A stretch of 64,000 nucleotides of DNA from Ectothiorhodospiraceae bacterium (GTDB taxonomy: Bacteria > Pseudomonadota > Gammaproteobacteria > HK1): the NCBI GenBank assembly GCA_024234875.1, contig JACKNM010000005.1, positions 248,001 to 312,000 on the forward strand, written 5' to 3'. Below the pieces are notes generated by a model that worked only from the letters and a program-made list of their open reading frames with translations, did not search any database and was not told where the DNA came from. This document shows positions 37,558 through 46,725 of this stretch, piece after piece. Both the position numbers and the translations under genes were made by a program. Numbering within the stretch: the first letter of the stretch is position 1; each line of letters begins with the position of its first letter.

Positions 37558-38502
37558 TCAGCCGAGCGCCTTGTTCAGCTCGGCCTCGAGCTCCGGCACC
37601 GCCTTGAACAGGTCGGCCACCAGGCCGTAGTCGGCGACCTGGAAGATCGGCGCCTCCTCGTCCTTGTTGATGGCGACGATGACCTTGCTCTCCTTCATCC
37701 CGGCGAGGTGCTGGATCGCGCCGGAGATGCCGACCGCGATGTAGAGATCCGGCGCCACGACCTTGCCGGTCTGACCGACCTGGTAGTCGTTCGGCACGAA
37801 GCCCGCGTCGACCGCCGCGCGCGACGCGCCGATGGCGGCGTTCAGCCGATCCGCGATCCCTTCCAGCAGCTTGAAGTTCTCGCCGCTGCCCATGCCCCGG
37901 CCGCCGGAGACCACGACCCGGGCCGAGGTCAGCTCCGGACGCTCGGACTTCGTCAGATCCTGGCCGAGGAACTCCGACAGGCCGGGATCGGCGACCGCCT
38001 CGGCCGGCTCGACGCTGGCGCCACCACCGCTGTCCGCCGCTGCCTCGAACGCCGTCGAGCGCACGCTCACGACCTTGATGGCATCGCCCGACTGCACGGT
38101 GGCGATGGCGTTGCCGGCGTAGATCGGGCGCACGAAGGTGTCGGCCGACTCGACCGCGATGATGTCGGTGACGGCGGAGACGTCGAGCAGCGCCGCCACG
38201 CGCGGCAGCACGTTCTTCCCCTGCTTGGTGGCGGCGGCGACGATGTGCGAGTAGCCGCGACCGACCTTCGCCATGAGGGCGGCGAGCGGCTCGGCCAGGG
38301 CGTTGCCGTACGCCGGCGCATCGGCCACCAGCACCTTGCTCACCCCGGCGACCGCGGCGGCGGCCTTGGCCACCGCATCGCAGCCACTACCGGCGACCAG
38401 CAGGTGCACGTCCGAATCCATCTGCTTGGCGGCGGTGACCGCGTTCAGCGTGGCCGCGACCAGGGCGGCGTTGTCGTGCTCGACCAGGACCAGCGCACTC
38501 AT
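37558..38502 (-). CDS. etfA: Electron transfer flavoprotein alpha subunit
   Basis: A 314-residue FAD-binding subunit that takes electrons from acyl-CoA dehydrogenases and hands them to ETF-quinone oxidoreductase. The C-terminal FAD site is intact: SGGRGMGSGENF, PNDYQVGQTGKVVAPDLYI, GISGAIQHLAGM and VAINKDEEAPIFQVADYG. ATG and the etfB stop overlap by one base (TGATG), which fixes the start. The frame continues upstream over etfB as a shadow. It forms an operon with etfB and converges on the DUF429 gene. Confidence 0.96.
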   Translation of the reverse strand: MSALVLVEHDNAALVAATLNAVTAAKQMDSDVHLLVAGSGCDAVAKAAAAVAGVSKVLVADAPAYGNALAEPLAALMAKVGRGYSHIVAAATKQGKNVLPRVAALLDVSAVTDIIAVESADTFVRPIYAGNAIATVQSGDAIKVVSVRSTAFEAAADSGGGASVEPAEAVADPGLSEFLGQDLTKSERPELTSARVVVSGGRGMGSGENFKLLEGIADRLNAAIGASRAAVDAGFVPNDYQVGQTGKVVAPDLYIAVGISGAIQHLAGMKESKVIVAINKDEEAPIFQVADYGLVADLFKAVPELEAELNKALG

Positions 38503-39251
38503 CAGATCACCTTCGCCTCGTTCTTCAGTTTCTCGACCAGGGCCGCGACGTCGGCGACCTTCACCCCGCCCTGACGCTTCGGCGGCTCGACCACCTTCAG
38601 CACCTTCACGCGCGCGGCGATGTCGACACCGAGGTCGTCCGGGCCGACCACGTCGAGCGGCTTCTTCTTCGCCTTCATGATGTTCGGCAGCGACGCGAAG
38701 CGCGGCTCGTTGAGGCGCAGATCGGTGGTGATGACCGCCGGCGTCCTCAGCCGCACCGTCTCCAGCCCACCGTCGATCTCGCGGGTGACCTCGAGCCCGC
38801 CGTCCTTCGGCTCGAGCTTGTAGGCGAAGGTGCCCTGGGCCCAGCCGAGCAGCGCCGCCAGCATCTGGCCGGTCTGCGAGTGATCGCCGTCGATCGCCTG
38901 CTTGCCGAGGATCACCAGCCCGGGCTGCTCGCGCTCGACGATGACCTTGAGCATCTTCGCGATCGCCAGAGGCTCGAGCACCTGGTCGGTCTGCACCAGG
39001 ATCCCGCGATCGGCACCCATCGCGAGCGCGGTGCGAATGGTCTCCTGACACTGCTGCACGCCCATCGAGACCACCACGATCTCGCTCGCCACCCCGGCTT
39101 CCTTGAGCCGAATGGCCTCCTCGACGGCGATCTCGTCGAAGGGGTTCATGGACATCTTGACGTTGGCGGTCTCGACCCCGGTGCCGTCGGCCTTCACCCG
39201 CACCTTGACGTTGTAGTCGATGACCCGCTTGACGGCGACGAGGACTTTCAT
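38502..39251 (-). CDS. etfB: Electron transfer flavoprotein beta subunit
   Basis: A 249-residue subunit that binds AMP and completes the ETF dimer. It starts MKVLVAVKRVIDYNVKVRVK, followed by the signature MNPFDEIAVEEAIRLKE and the AMP-site GKQAIDGDHSQTGQMLAA. The recognition loop for dehydrogenases is near PRFASLPNIMKAKKKPL, with the conserved Leu. The start at 39251 matches homologues; the open frame upstream is 24 codons longer. It lies divergently from the ETF-quinone oxidoreductase gene, so donor and acceptor are co-located. Confidence 0.96.
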   Translation of the reverse strand: MKVLVAVKRVIDYNVKVRVKADGTGVETANVKMSMNPFDEIAVEEAIRLKEAGVASEIVVVSMGVQQCQETIRTALAMGADRGILVQTDQVLEPLAIAKMLKVIVEREQPGLVILGKQAIDGDHSQTGQMLAALLGWAQGTFAYKLEPKDGGLEVTREIDGGLETVRLRTPAVITTDLRLNEPRFASLPNIMKAKKKPLDVVGPDDLGVDIAARVKVLKVVEPPKRQGGVKVADVAALVEKLKNEAKVI

Positions 39252-39294
39252 GGCTATCGACTCGCTGCGGCGGAGGGTCTGGGAAAAGAGGAGA

Positions 39295-39323
39295 AGGATA
39301 TTGCGAGCGGGACGATGGTGCAA
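39295..39323 (-). promoter_or_regulatory. Promoter candidate for etfBA
   Basis: On the minus strand TTGCAC (39323-39318) and TATCCT (39300-39295) are 17 bases apart; the -10 lies in an AT-richer patch about 44 bases before etfB. The -35 is poor. Confidence 0.3.
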
Positions 39324-39378
39324 CGCACACCGACCGCCGCGGGTGCTCGCGGTCGTCGGGTGCGGGCCGTCGCTCGCC

Positions 39379-39407
39379 TTGCCGCTCGCCCCACGGACGG
39401 GGACAAT
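39379..39407 (+). promoter_or_regulatory. Promoter candidate for ETF-quinone oxidoreductase gene
   Basis: TTGCCG (39379-39384) and GACAAT (39402-39407) are 17 bases apart, about 100 bases upstream of the gene. Both boxes match four of six consensus positions. Confidence 0.3.
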
Positions 39408-39508
39408 GGCCGCCTCTCCGGCGGCTCGCCGCGAGGCCTCGAGACGACCGAGGTTCCTCGCGTGGACCGTCTCGACCGGGACCGCAACTGACCGTCAGGA
39501 GGCCGCGG

Positions 39509-41140
39509 GTGGAACGCGAGGCGATGGAGTTCGACGTGGTGGTGGTGGGCGGCGGCCCCTCGGGGCTCAGCGCGGCCATCCGCCTGCGTCAGCTCGCCGA
39601 GGAGGCCGGGCGCGAGCTCTCGGTGTGCCTGGTCGAGAAGGGCTCGGAGGTCGGGGCGCACATTCTCTCCGGCGCGGTGCTCGAGCCGCGGACCCTGGAG
39701 GAGCTGTTCCCCGACTGGCGCGAGCGCGAGGCGCCCCTGGTGACGCCGGTCAGCGAGGATCGATTCCTCTATCTGAGCGCGAAGCGGGCCCACCGCCTGC
39801 CCACCCCGCCGCAGATGCACAACACCGGCAACTACATCATCAGCCTCGGCAACCTCTGCCGGTGGCTGGCGACGCAGGCCGAGGCGCTCGGGGTCGAGAT
39901 CTTCCCGGGGTTTCCGGCCTCCGAGATCCTCTACGACGAGGCCGGCGCGGTGCGCGGCGTCGCCACCGGCAGCATGGGAATCGGCCGCGACGGCGAGCCG
40001 AAGGCGAGCTTCGAGCCCGGGGTCGAGCTGATCGCGCGGCAGACGATCTTCGCCGAGGGCTGCCGTGGCCATCTCACCCGCCAGCTCATGGATCGCTTCG
40101 ATCTGCGCAAGGGCGTCGATCCGCAGACCTATGCCATCGGCATCAAGGAGCTGTGGGAGGTCGAGCCCTCGAAGCACCAGCAGGGCCTCGCCACCCATAC
40201 CGTCGGCTGGCCGCTGGACGGCGCCACCTACGGTGGCTCGTTCCTCTATCACCTGGAGGGCAATCAGGTCGCCGTCGGCTTCGTGGTCGGGCTCGACTAC
40301 CGCAACCCGCACCTGAGCCCGTTCGACGAGATGCAGCGCTTCAAGACCCATCCCGCGATTCGCCCGGTATTCGAGGGCGGACGACGCGTGAGCTACGGCG
40401 CGCGCGCGCTGTCGGAGGGGGGATTCCAGTCGCTGCCGAAGCTCACCTTCCCCGGCGGGCTGCTGGTCGGCGACACCGCGGGCTTCCTGAACGTGCCGAA
40501 GATCAAGGGCACCCACACCGCGATGAAGTCCGGCGCGGTGGCGGCCGAGGCGGTGTTCGCCGCGCTCGGCGAGGACGCCCCGCCGCGCGAGGTGACGCGC
40601 TATCCGGAGCAGCTCCGCGAGAGCTGGCTGTGGGAGGAGCTGCGAGCGTCGCGCAACATCCGCCCGGGCTTCCGCTGGGGGCTGTGGGCCGGAATCCTGC
40701 ACGCCGGCATCGACACCTACCTGTTCCGCGGCCGCGCGCCGTGGACATTGCGCAACCACCCCGACCACACCCAGCTCGCGAAGGCCTCGGCGTGTCCGCG
40801 CATCGAGTATCCGAAGCCGGACGGGGTGGTCAGCTTCGACAAGCTGTCGTCGGTGTTCCTGTCGGCCACCAACCACGAGGAGGATCAGCCGGTCCACCTC
40901 ACGCTGAAGGACGCGTCGGTGCCGGTTCGAGTGAACCTGGCGGAGTACGACGCACCCGAGCAGCGCTACTGTCCGGCCGGGGTCTACGAGATCGTGCGCG
41001 AGGACGGTTCCGAGCCGCGCTTGCAGATCAACGCCCAGAACTGCGTGCACTGCAAGACGTGCGACATCAAGGACCCGACGCAGAACATCGTGTGGGTGGC
41101 GCCCGAGGGCGGCGGCGGGCCGAACTACCCGAACATGTGA
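39509..41140 (+). CDS. Electron transfer flavoprotein-ubiquinone oxidoreductase
   Basis: A 543-residue membrane-associated enzyme that passes electrons from ETF to ubiquinone. FAD binding is shown by DVVVVGGGPSGLSAAIRLRQ. The quinone/membrane region follows GGSFLYHLEGNQVAVGFVVG. The C-terminal [4Fe-4S] ligands are Cys488 (YCPAGVYE) and Cys512, Cys515 and Cys518 in NCVHCKTCDIKDP. The GTG at 39509 has AGGAGG six bases upstream; an ATG five codons inside lacks such a site. With etfBA and the acyl-CoA dehydrogenase gene next door it completes a route from acyl-CoA to the quinone pool. Confidence 0.96.
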   Translation: MEREAMEFDVVVVGGGPSGLSAAIRLRQLAEEAGRELSVCLVEKGSEVGAHILSGAVLEPRTLEELFPDWREREAPLVTPVSEDRFLYLSAKRAHRLPTPPQMHNTGNYIISLGNLCRWLATQAEALGVEIFPGFPASEILYDEAGAVRGVATGSMGIGRDGEPKASFEPGVELIARQTIFAEGCRGHLTRQLMDRFDLRKGVDPQTYAIGIKELWEVEPSKHQQGLATHTVGWPLDGATYGGSFLYHLEGNQVAVGFVVGLDYRNPHLSPFDEMQRFKTHPAIRPVFEGGRRVSYGARALSEGGFQSLPKLTFPGGLLVGDTAGFLNVPKIKGTHTAMKSGAVAAEAVFAALGEDAPPREVTRYPEQLRESWLWEELRASRNIRPGFRWGLWAGILHAGIDTYLFRGRAPWTLRNHPDHTQLAKASACPRIEYPKPDGVVSFDKLSSVFLSATNHEEDQPVHLTLKDASVPVRVNLAEYDAPEQRYCPAGVYEIVREDGSEPRLQINAQNCVHCKTCDIKDPTQNIVWVAPEGGGGPNYPNM

Positions 41141-41198
41141 TGCGTGCGGCCGACGCCGCCGGGCGCCGGCGGCGCTCGACGCGGCGGAGGTGATCGTG

Positions 41199-42986
41199 AT
41201 GGCGATCTACAAGGCACCACTGCGCGACATGCGTTTCGTGCTGCACGAGATGCTCGACATCGAGCGTCATCTCGCTGGCCTCGACGGCTGCGAGGACGCG
41301 ACCGCGGAGACCATCGACGCGGTGCTCGCCGAGGCGGCGCGCATCTGCGAGGAGGTGGTGCTGCCGACCAACGCGTCGGGCGACGAGGCGGGCTGCACCC
41401 TCGAGGACGGCGCGGTGCGCACGCCGCCGGGTTTCGCCGCCGCGTACCATACCCTGCGCGAGGGAGGGTGGTTCTCTCTCGGTTGCGACCCGGCTTACGG
41501 TGGGCAGGGCCTCCCGCACACCCTGGCGGTGTTCTTCGAGGAGATCCTCCAGTCCTCGAACCTCGCGTTCAGCCTCTACCCGGGTCTGACCCGCGGTGCG
41601 TACATGGCACTCCACCACCACGCCTCCGACGCGCTGAAGGCCGCATGGATGCCGCGGCTGGTGAGCGGCGAGTGGTCGGCGGTGATGTGCCTCACCGAGC
41701 CGCACTGCGGCACCGACCTCGGTCTGCTGCGTACCCGCGCCGAGCGCGCCGACGACGGCACCTACCGCATCTCCGGTACCAAGATCTTCATCACCGGCGG
41801 TGACCAGGACATGACGGACAACATCGTCCACCTGGTGCTCGCGCGGCTCACCGACGCACCGGCGGGTACCCGTGGCATCAGCATGTTCCTGGTCCCGAAG
41901 TTCCTGCTCGACGCGAGCGGCGAGCCGGGCGAGCGCAACTCCCTCGGCGTCGGCTCGATCGAGAAGAAGATGGGGATCAAGGGCGCGTCGACCTGCGTGA
42001 TGAACTACGAGGGCGCGACCGGCTGGCTGGTGGGCGAGGAGAATCGCGGGCTGAACGCGATGTTCTCGATGATGAACCACGAACGCCTGATGGTCGGCCA
42101 GCAGGGGCTCGCGCTCGGCGAGGTCGCCTATCAGAGCGCGGCGGCGTACGCGCGCGAGCGGTTGCAGGGGCGATCGCTCGGTGGCGCGAAGTCGCCCGAG
42201 CAGGCGGCCGACCCGATCATCGTCCACCCCGACGTGCGCCGGATGCTGCTCACCGCGCGCGCCTACAACGAGGGCGCGCGGGCCCTGTTCGGGTGGGTCT
42301 CGTTGCAGGTCGACCGCATGGAGCGCCACCCGGACCCCGCGGTGCGCGAGGCCGCGGGTGACCTCGTCGCCCTGCTCACTCCGGTGGTGAAGGCGATCTT
42401 CACCGACAACGGCAGCGAGGCGTGCAACCTCTGCCTGCAGGTGCTCGGCGGGCATGGCTACATCCGTGAGTGGGGCATGGAGCAGCTGGTGCGCGATGCG
42501 CGCATCGCCCAGATCTACGAGGGTGCGAACGGCATCCATGCGCTGGATCTCGTCGGACGGAAGCTCCAATTGCACGGCGGACGGTTGCTGGACCGATACC
42601 TGCAGGAGTGCCGCGAGTTCCTGACCTCGGTGCGTGATCGCGACGATGCGCGGGAGTTCGTCGATCCGCTGGCCGAGGCGCTGGTGCGGCTCGAGGAGGC
42701 GAGTGCGTGGCTGCGCGGCGCCACGGCGCGTGACCCGGAGGAGATCGGGGCAGCGTCCTACGACTACATGCGGCTGCTGGCGCTGGTCGCGTTCGGCCAC
42801 ATGTGGGCGCGGGCGGCGATCGTCGCGCTCGATGCGCGTAACGGCGACAACAGCGGCTTCTACGAGTCGAAGATCCACACCGCGCGCTTCTTCGTGCGTC
42901 GGTTGCTGCCGCAGACCGCGAGCCTGCTGGCGACGCTGCGGGCCGGTGCCGACACGTTGATGGACATGCCGGCGGAGGCCTTCTGA
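41199..42986 (+). CDS. Acyl-CoA dehydrogenase, long C-terminal (DmdC-like) type
   Basis: A 595-residue FAD enzyme of the large acyl-CoA dehydrogenase group that includes 3-methylmercaptopropionyl-CoA dehydrogenase. It has CLTEPHCGTDLGLLRTRAE, the FAD-site ISGTKIFITGGDQDM, and the catalytic Glu in IYEGANGIHALDLVGRK. A C-terminal helical domain of about 120 residues extends beyond the normal fold. GGAGG eight bases upstream picks the ATG at 41199 over a GTG nine bases earlier. It sits 58 bases after the ETF-quinone oxidoreductase gene. The acyl substrate (short, branched or methylthio) is not predictable. Confidence 0.93.
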   Translation: MAIYKAPLRDMRFVLHEMLDIERHLAGLDGCEDATAETIDAVLAEAARICEEVVLPTNASGDEAGCTLEDGAVRTPPGFAAAYHTLREGGWFSLGCDPAYGGQGLPHTLAVFFEEILQSSNLAFSLYPGLTRGAYMALHHHASDALKAAWMPRLVSGEWSAVMCLTEPHCGTDLGLLRTRAERADDGTYRISGTKIFITGGDQDMTDNIVHLVLARLTDAPAGTRGISMFLVPKFLLDASGEPGERNSLGVGSIEKKMGIKGASTCVMNYEGATGWLVGEENRGLNAMFSMMNHERLMVGQQGLALGEVAYQSAAAYARERLQGRSLGGAKSPEQAADPIIVHPDVRRMLLTARAYNEGARALFGWVSLQVDRMERHPDPAVREAAGDLVALLTPVVKAIFTDNGSEACNLCLQVLGGHGYIREWGMEQLVRDARIAQIYEGANGIHALDLVGRKLQLHGGRLLDRYLQECREFLTSVRDRDDAREFVDPLAEALVRLEEASAWLRGATARDPEEIGAASYDYMRLLALVAFGHMWARAAIVALDARNGDNSGFYESKIHTARFFVRRLLPQTASLLATLRAGADTLMDMPAEAF

Positions 42987-43020
42987 GCGACCCGACCGAC
43001 CCCGTGGGAGACAGTGCGCG

Positions 43021-43842
43021 ATGAGCGAGGCACGTGATCCGCGCGATGCGGTCTCGACTACGGAGCGTCGCCGCTACCTCGACGTGGCGCTCGCACTCGC
43101 CGACCGTTCGCGCGCGGTCATCCTCGACCATGTGCGCCGCGGATTCGGCGTCGAGGTCAAGCCCGACGCGAGCCTGGTCACCGACGCCGACGTGGCGGCC
43201 GAGCGTGCCGTGCGCGAGCGCGCGGCCGAGCTCACGCCCGAGGCGGGGGTGGTCGGTGAGGAACTCGCCGACACCGGGGTGGGGAACGACCTGGTGTGGG
43301 TCGTCGACCCGATCGACGGCACCGCGGAGTTCGCGAGCCACATGCCGGTCTACGGCACCATCATCGGTCTGTTCCTGGACGGTCGACCCCTCGTCGGCGT
43401 CATCGACCACCCCGAGCTGGACCTTCGGGTCCACGCGGGGTTCGGGCTCGGGGCGTGGAAGGGTGACCGTCGATTGCTGCTGGACGACCTCGATATCGCG
43501 GTCCCCGACCGTGCGCTTCGCCTCGGCCTGCCGGCGCGCATCGGCTTCACCCGTCGCTCCGACGACGGCCCGACGTTCGATCGCGTCGCCGCTCGCTTCC
43601 CCAACTTCCGGACCCTGCAGACCTGCTACACCCACGCCTGCACCGCTCTCGGCGCCCTCGACGCGGCGATGGAGTGGAACGTACGCCCATGGGATCTCGC
43701 GGCCACGCGCATCCTCGTCGAGGAGGCCGGCGGCGCATACCTCGACCTGGGTCACTTCGACCATCCCGGCACCGGCACCGTGTGCAGCGCACTGTTCGGG
43801 CGCCCGAGCGCGGTGCGGCGCGTGGCGGAGGCGATCGCGTAG
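43021..43842 (+). CDS. Inositol monophosphatase-family phosphatase (histidinol-phosphatase-like)
   Basis: A 273-residue magnesium-dependent phosphatase. Metal motifs are complete: VVGEEL, VWVVDPIDGTAEF and, at the C-terminus, RPWDLAATRILVEEAGG. Relatives act on histidinol phosphate (HisN), inositol phosphates or PAP. The TCYTHACTALGALDAAMEWNVRPWD region resembles the HisN group most, but no other his genes are near. PAP removal would suit a cell with a sulfotransferase, yet that is only a thought. It is 34 bases downstream of the acyl-CoA dehydrogenase gene and may share its transcript. Confidence 0.87.
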   Translation: MSEARDPRDAVSTTERRRYLDVALALADRSRAVILDHVRRGFGVEVKPDASLVTDADVAAERAVRERAAELTPEAGVVGEELADTGVGNDLVWVVDPIDGTAEFASHMPVYGTIIGLFLDGRPLVGVIDHPELDLRVHAGFGLGAWKGDRRLLLDDLDIAVPDRALRLGLPARIGFTRRSDDGPTFDRVAARFPNFRTLQTCYTHACTALGALDAAMEWNVRPWDLAATRILVEEAGGAYLDLGHFDHPGTGTVCSALFGRPSAVRRVAEAIA

Positions 43843-43851
43843 TCCGCGGGC

Positions 43852-45366
43852 CTACGACTGGACGCGATCGCGACCCGCTTGCTTGGCGGCGTAGCAGGCC
43901 GCGTCGGCCTTGCGCAGCACGTCGTCGACATCGCCGCTGGTGGCGTCGATGCCGACGAGGCCGATGCTGACCGTGACCGTGAAATGATCGTCGCCCCAGC
44001 GGAAGTCGATGCCGCGAACCGCCTCGCGGATGCTCTGCGCGATGGCCGTCGCCTTGTCGAGCGGGCAGTGCTCGAGCAGCAGGCCGAACTCGTCGCCGCC
44101 GAGACGGGCGAGGGTGTCGCGGCTACGCAGCCCGCGTGTGACCTCGGCCGCGATTCGCCGCAGGAGCACGTCGCCCGCCGCGTGCCCGCAGGTGTCGTTC
44201 ACGGCCTTGAACTGATCGAGATCGAGGAAGCACACCGCGTGGCGCGAGCCGTCCACGCGCGCGCCGTCGAGCACGGTGGCCAGACGGCGCTCGAACTCGC
44301 GCCGATTGGCGAGATCGGTGAGCGGGTCGTGGGTCGCCTGGTGCTGGAGCTGCTCGGCGAGGCGATGCTGCTCGGTGACGTCGCGCACGGTCCCGCGATA
44401 GCCGGTGACCGTGCCGTGCGCGTCGTGGATCGGGATCGCGTTGCTGAGCAGCACGCTTCGCGAGCCCTCGCGGGGAGACCAGTCGATGACGTGCTCGTGG
44501 ACCGCGGCGCATTCGTTGCTACCGCCTCGCAACGCCGCGAGTGTGGCCGCGGGCAGGAAGCTCGGGCGGTCGTCTCCGTCGACATCGGTGCCGAGGGCGA
44601 TCGCCGTCGGGCGGCCGGTCAGTCGCTCGTAGCCCTCGGTCAGGTAGGAGAATCGGCCGCGACGGTCGCATTCCCAGAACAGGTCGGCGCCGAGGTCGGC
44701 GAACTCGCGCAGTCGCTGCTGATGCTCCTCGAGCGCGCGGTTGGTGGCGGTGAGCGAGTTCATTCGCTGCAGTGTTCGGTACTGGCCGCGGCCGGTGGCG
44801 ATCATCGCGCCGATGTAGACGCAGTCGAGGAGCGCCATCCAGAGGTGAATCTCGGTGCCGACGCTCAAGAAGAACGCCGCCATCGGCGCGCACAGTAAGA
44901 GCACGTACACGACGTACAGCTCGAACGCGGCGCCGAGCACCGACACCGCGCCGAGGCACATCCCGCCGAGGAACAGCGCCATCGACGCGTGTTGCTCGAA
45001 ACCACCGTAGGGACCCAGCACCCAGGCGGCCGAGCCGAGCGTCGCGCCGGCGGCGATCGTCCCGCGCACGAAGCGTCGGTGCCACGTCGGCATCGCGGCG
45101 TCGTCCGGCTCGGCGCGCCGAAAGCGTGCGACCTGCAGGGCGCGCCAGGCGGTCACCGCCAGGTGGACCGCGAGCCAGCTCGCCACCACCCACCGCGGTG
45201 CCCGCGCACCACACACCAACGCGATGCCCAGGCTCACCACGACATTGACGACCTGGCCGGCGTAGCCATGGGTGAACAGCAGATGGGTCTGCTGCGTGGC
45301 CCAGCTCCCGGACGGCCGCATCTCGTCGGCGCGCGACCCGGCGTGGGGCGAGATGCCCGTGCTCAT
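43852..45366 (-). CDS. Membrane PAS-GGDEF diguanylate cyclase
   Basis: A 504-residue enzyme making cyclic di-GMP from GTP. About six membrane helices fill residues 25-200, followed by a short coiled segment, a PAS domain (about 215-335, FSYLTEGYERLTGRP) and the cyclase domain (340-504). The active site is RLGGDEF (GGDEF at 423-427). The product-inhibition site RSRD lies exactly five residues before it, so feedback control should work. The start at 45366 has AGGGAGG just upstream, 11 codons inside the longest frame. It converges on the phosphatase gene with nine bases between. What the membrane part senses is unknown. Confidence 0.92.
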   Translation of the reverse strand: MSTGISPHAGSRADEMRPSGSWATQQTHLLFTHGYAGQVVNVVVSLGIALVCGARAPRWVVASWLAVHLAVTAWRALQVARFRRAEPDDAAMPTWHRRFVRGTIAAGATLGSAAWVLGPYGGFEQHASMALFLGGMCLGAVSVLGAAFELYVVYVLLLCAPMAAFFLSVGTEIHLWMALLDCVYIGAMIATGRGQYRTLQRMNSLTATNRALEEHQQRLREFADLGADLFWECDRRGRFSYLTEGYERLTGRPTAIALGTDVDGDDRPSFLPAATLAALRGGSNECAAVHEHVIDWSPREGSRSVLLSNAIPIHDAHGTVTGYRGTVRDVTEQHRLAEQLQHQATHDPLTDLANRREFERRLATVLDGARVDGSRHAVCFLDLDQFKAVNDTCGHAAGDVLLRRIAAEVTRGLRSRDTLARLGGDEFGLLLEHCPLDKATAIAQSIREAVRGIDFRWGDDHFTVTVSIGLVGIDATSGDVDDVLRKADAACYAAKQAGRDRVQS

Positions 45367-45535
45367 CGACCTCCCTTCGCGCGTGTCGAGTGACGACACG
45401 CCGATCGCAGCAGTGGGGTGACACGACGAAGGCTAGCGTCGCGAGACCGACGGTGCATTGATCTCGACGGAAGATCTGTGGCGAGCCCCACTTCGTGGTG
45501 GTCGAACTGCTCCCCGGCCTGGTCGGTGATGGCTC

Positions 45536-45574
45536 GGGACGGGCATCGACGCCGCTGGCGAGCGAGCCCGTCCC
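45536..45574 (-). terminator. Hairpin downstream of LLM oxidoreductase gene
   Basis: GGGACGGGC (45536-45544) pairs perfectly with GCCCGTCCC (45566-45574) with a 21-base loop, 15 bases after the oxidoreductase stop on the minus strand. The rest of the 223-base gap to the cyclase gene (45367-45589) shows no gene. Confidence 0.35.
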
Positions 45575-45589
45575 GGGGGGGCATGGGGC

Positions 45590-46618
45590 CTACGCGGGCG
45601 TGGGCTCGATCTTTCCCAGTGCCGGCAACAGCTCGTCGGAGATGAGCCGCATGCTGTGCAGGGCGGTCGAGAGCGGCATCCCGGCCCAATGGGTGCGGAA
45701 GATGAGGTGGTTCACGCCGAACTCCTCCCAGTACGGGCGAAGCTGCTCGTAGCACTCCTCGGGCGATCCGAGGATGAAGCGGTCGTTGATCAGGTTCTCG
45801 AAATCCTGGTCGAAGGACTCGTCGGCGGGCATCGCCTTGTCCTGGCCCCACTTCGCGTAGTCACGGTACTTGGCAAAGAGGTACGGCCCCGCCATCTCGA
45901 TCGCGGTCTGGCGGTCCCGGGCGACGAAGATCTCCTTCACCACCGGCAGCTCCCGTGGAAAGGGTTTGCCGTGCCTCGCCAGCTCGTCGCGGTAGATGAC
46001 CATCTGTCGGCGGATGGTCGCGGCGGTGGAGTGCGGGTTGATGAACCAGTTGTCACCGAGGCGCGCGGCGCGACGGATCGCGCGGTCGTTGTTGGCGGCG
46101 AACCAGATCGGCGGATGCGGCTGCTGCACCGGGCGGATGTTCATGCGCACGCCGTCGAGTCGACAGGTGTCGCCGGCGTGGGTCACCGACTCCTCGGTCC
46201 ACAGCCGCTTGATGAGGTCGAGGTACTCCTCGAAGCGTGCGACCCGGGTGCCCTTCGGCACGTCGAAGGCGTCGAACTCGACATCGCGATAGCCGAGGCC
46301 GATGCCGAACACGAAGTTGCCGCCGGCGATGATGTCGAGCGTCGCCACCGTCTCGGCGGTGTAGACCGGGTTGTGGAGGTTGAGCAGCAAGACCCCGAGC
46401 CCGGTGGTCATCTCCCCCGCCTCGGCCGTGAGGCGGGCGAGGAAGGGCACGATCTGGAGCTGCTTGTTGTTCCCCTCGTTGAGGTAGTGCTGCCCCGAGA
46501 AGAGCGAGCTCCAGCCGCGATCCCGTGCGTGGTGGACCATCCGAATCTGCTCTTGCAGCGCACCGACCATGTCCTTGTCGAGGTGTTGCTGGTTGGTGAC
46601 GAACAGGCCGACTTTCAT
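45590..46618 (-). CDS. LLM-class flavin-dependent oxidoreductase
   Basis: A 342-residue luciferase-like monooxygenase. It opens MKVGLFVTNQQHLDKD, the typical first strand, and has GVLLLNLHNPVYTAETVATLD, FGIGLGYRDVEFDAF and WFAANNDRAIRRAARLGDNW, which form the flavin pocket. FMN or F420 could be the cofactor; in this Gram-negative context FMN is more likely. GGGGAGGAG six bases upstream sets the start at 46618 inside a longer open frame. The substrate is unknown. It follows the methyltransferase gene on the same strand after 107 bases. Confidence 0.9.
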   Translation of the reverse strand: MKVGLFVTNQQHLDKDMVGALQEQIRMVHHARDRGWSSLFSGQHYLNEGNNKQLQIVPFLARLTAEAGEMTTGLGVLLLNLHNPVYTAETVATLDIIAGGNFVFGIGLGYRDVEFDAFDVPKGTRVARFEEYLDLIKRLWTEESVTHAGDTCRLDGVRMNIRPVQQPHPPIWFAANNDRAIRRAARLGDNWFINPHSTAATIRRQMVIYRDELARHGKPFPRELPVVKEIFVARDRQTAIEMAGPYLFAKYRDYAKWGQDKAMPADESFDQDFENLINDRFILGSPEECYEQLRPYWEEFGVNHLIFRTHWAGMPLSTALHSMRLISDELLPALGKIEPTPA

Positions 46619-46725
46619 ACGCTCTCCTCCCCACGTTCTCGGGCGTGGCGACCGCGACGCCCCCATCGCCGCATTATGCCGTTGCAGAGGACGGCGTGCC
46701 CGATGCCGCTTCGGGTGCGCCGCCC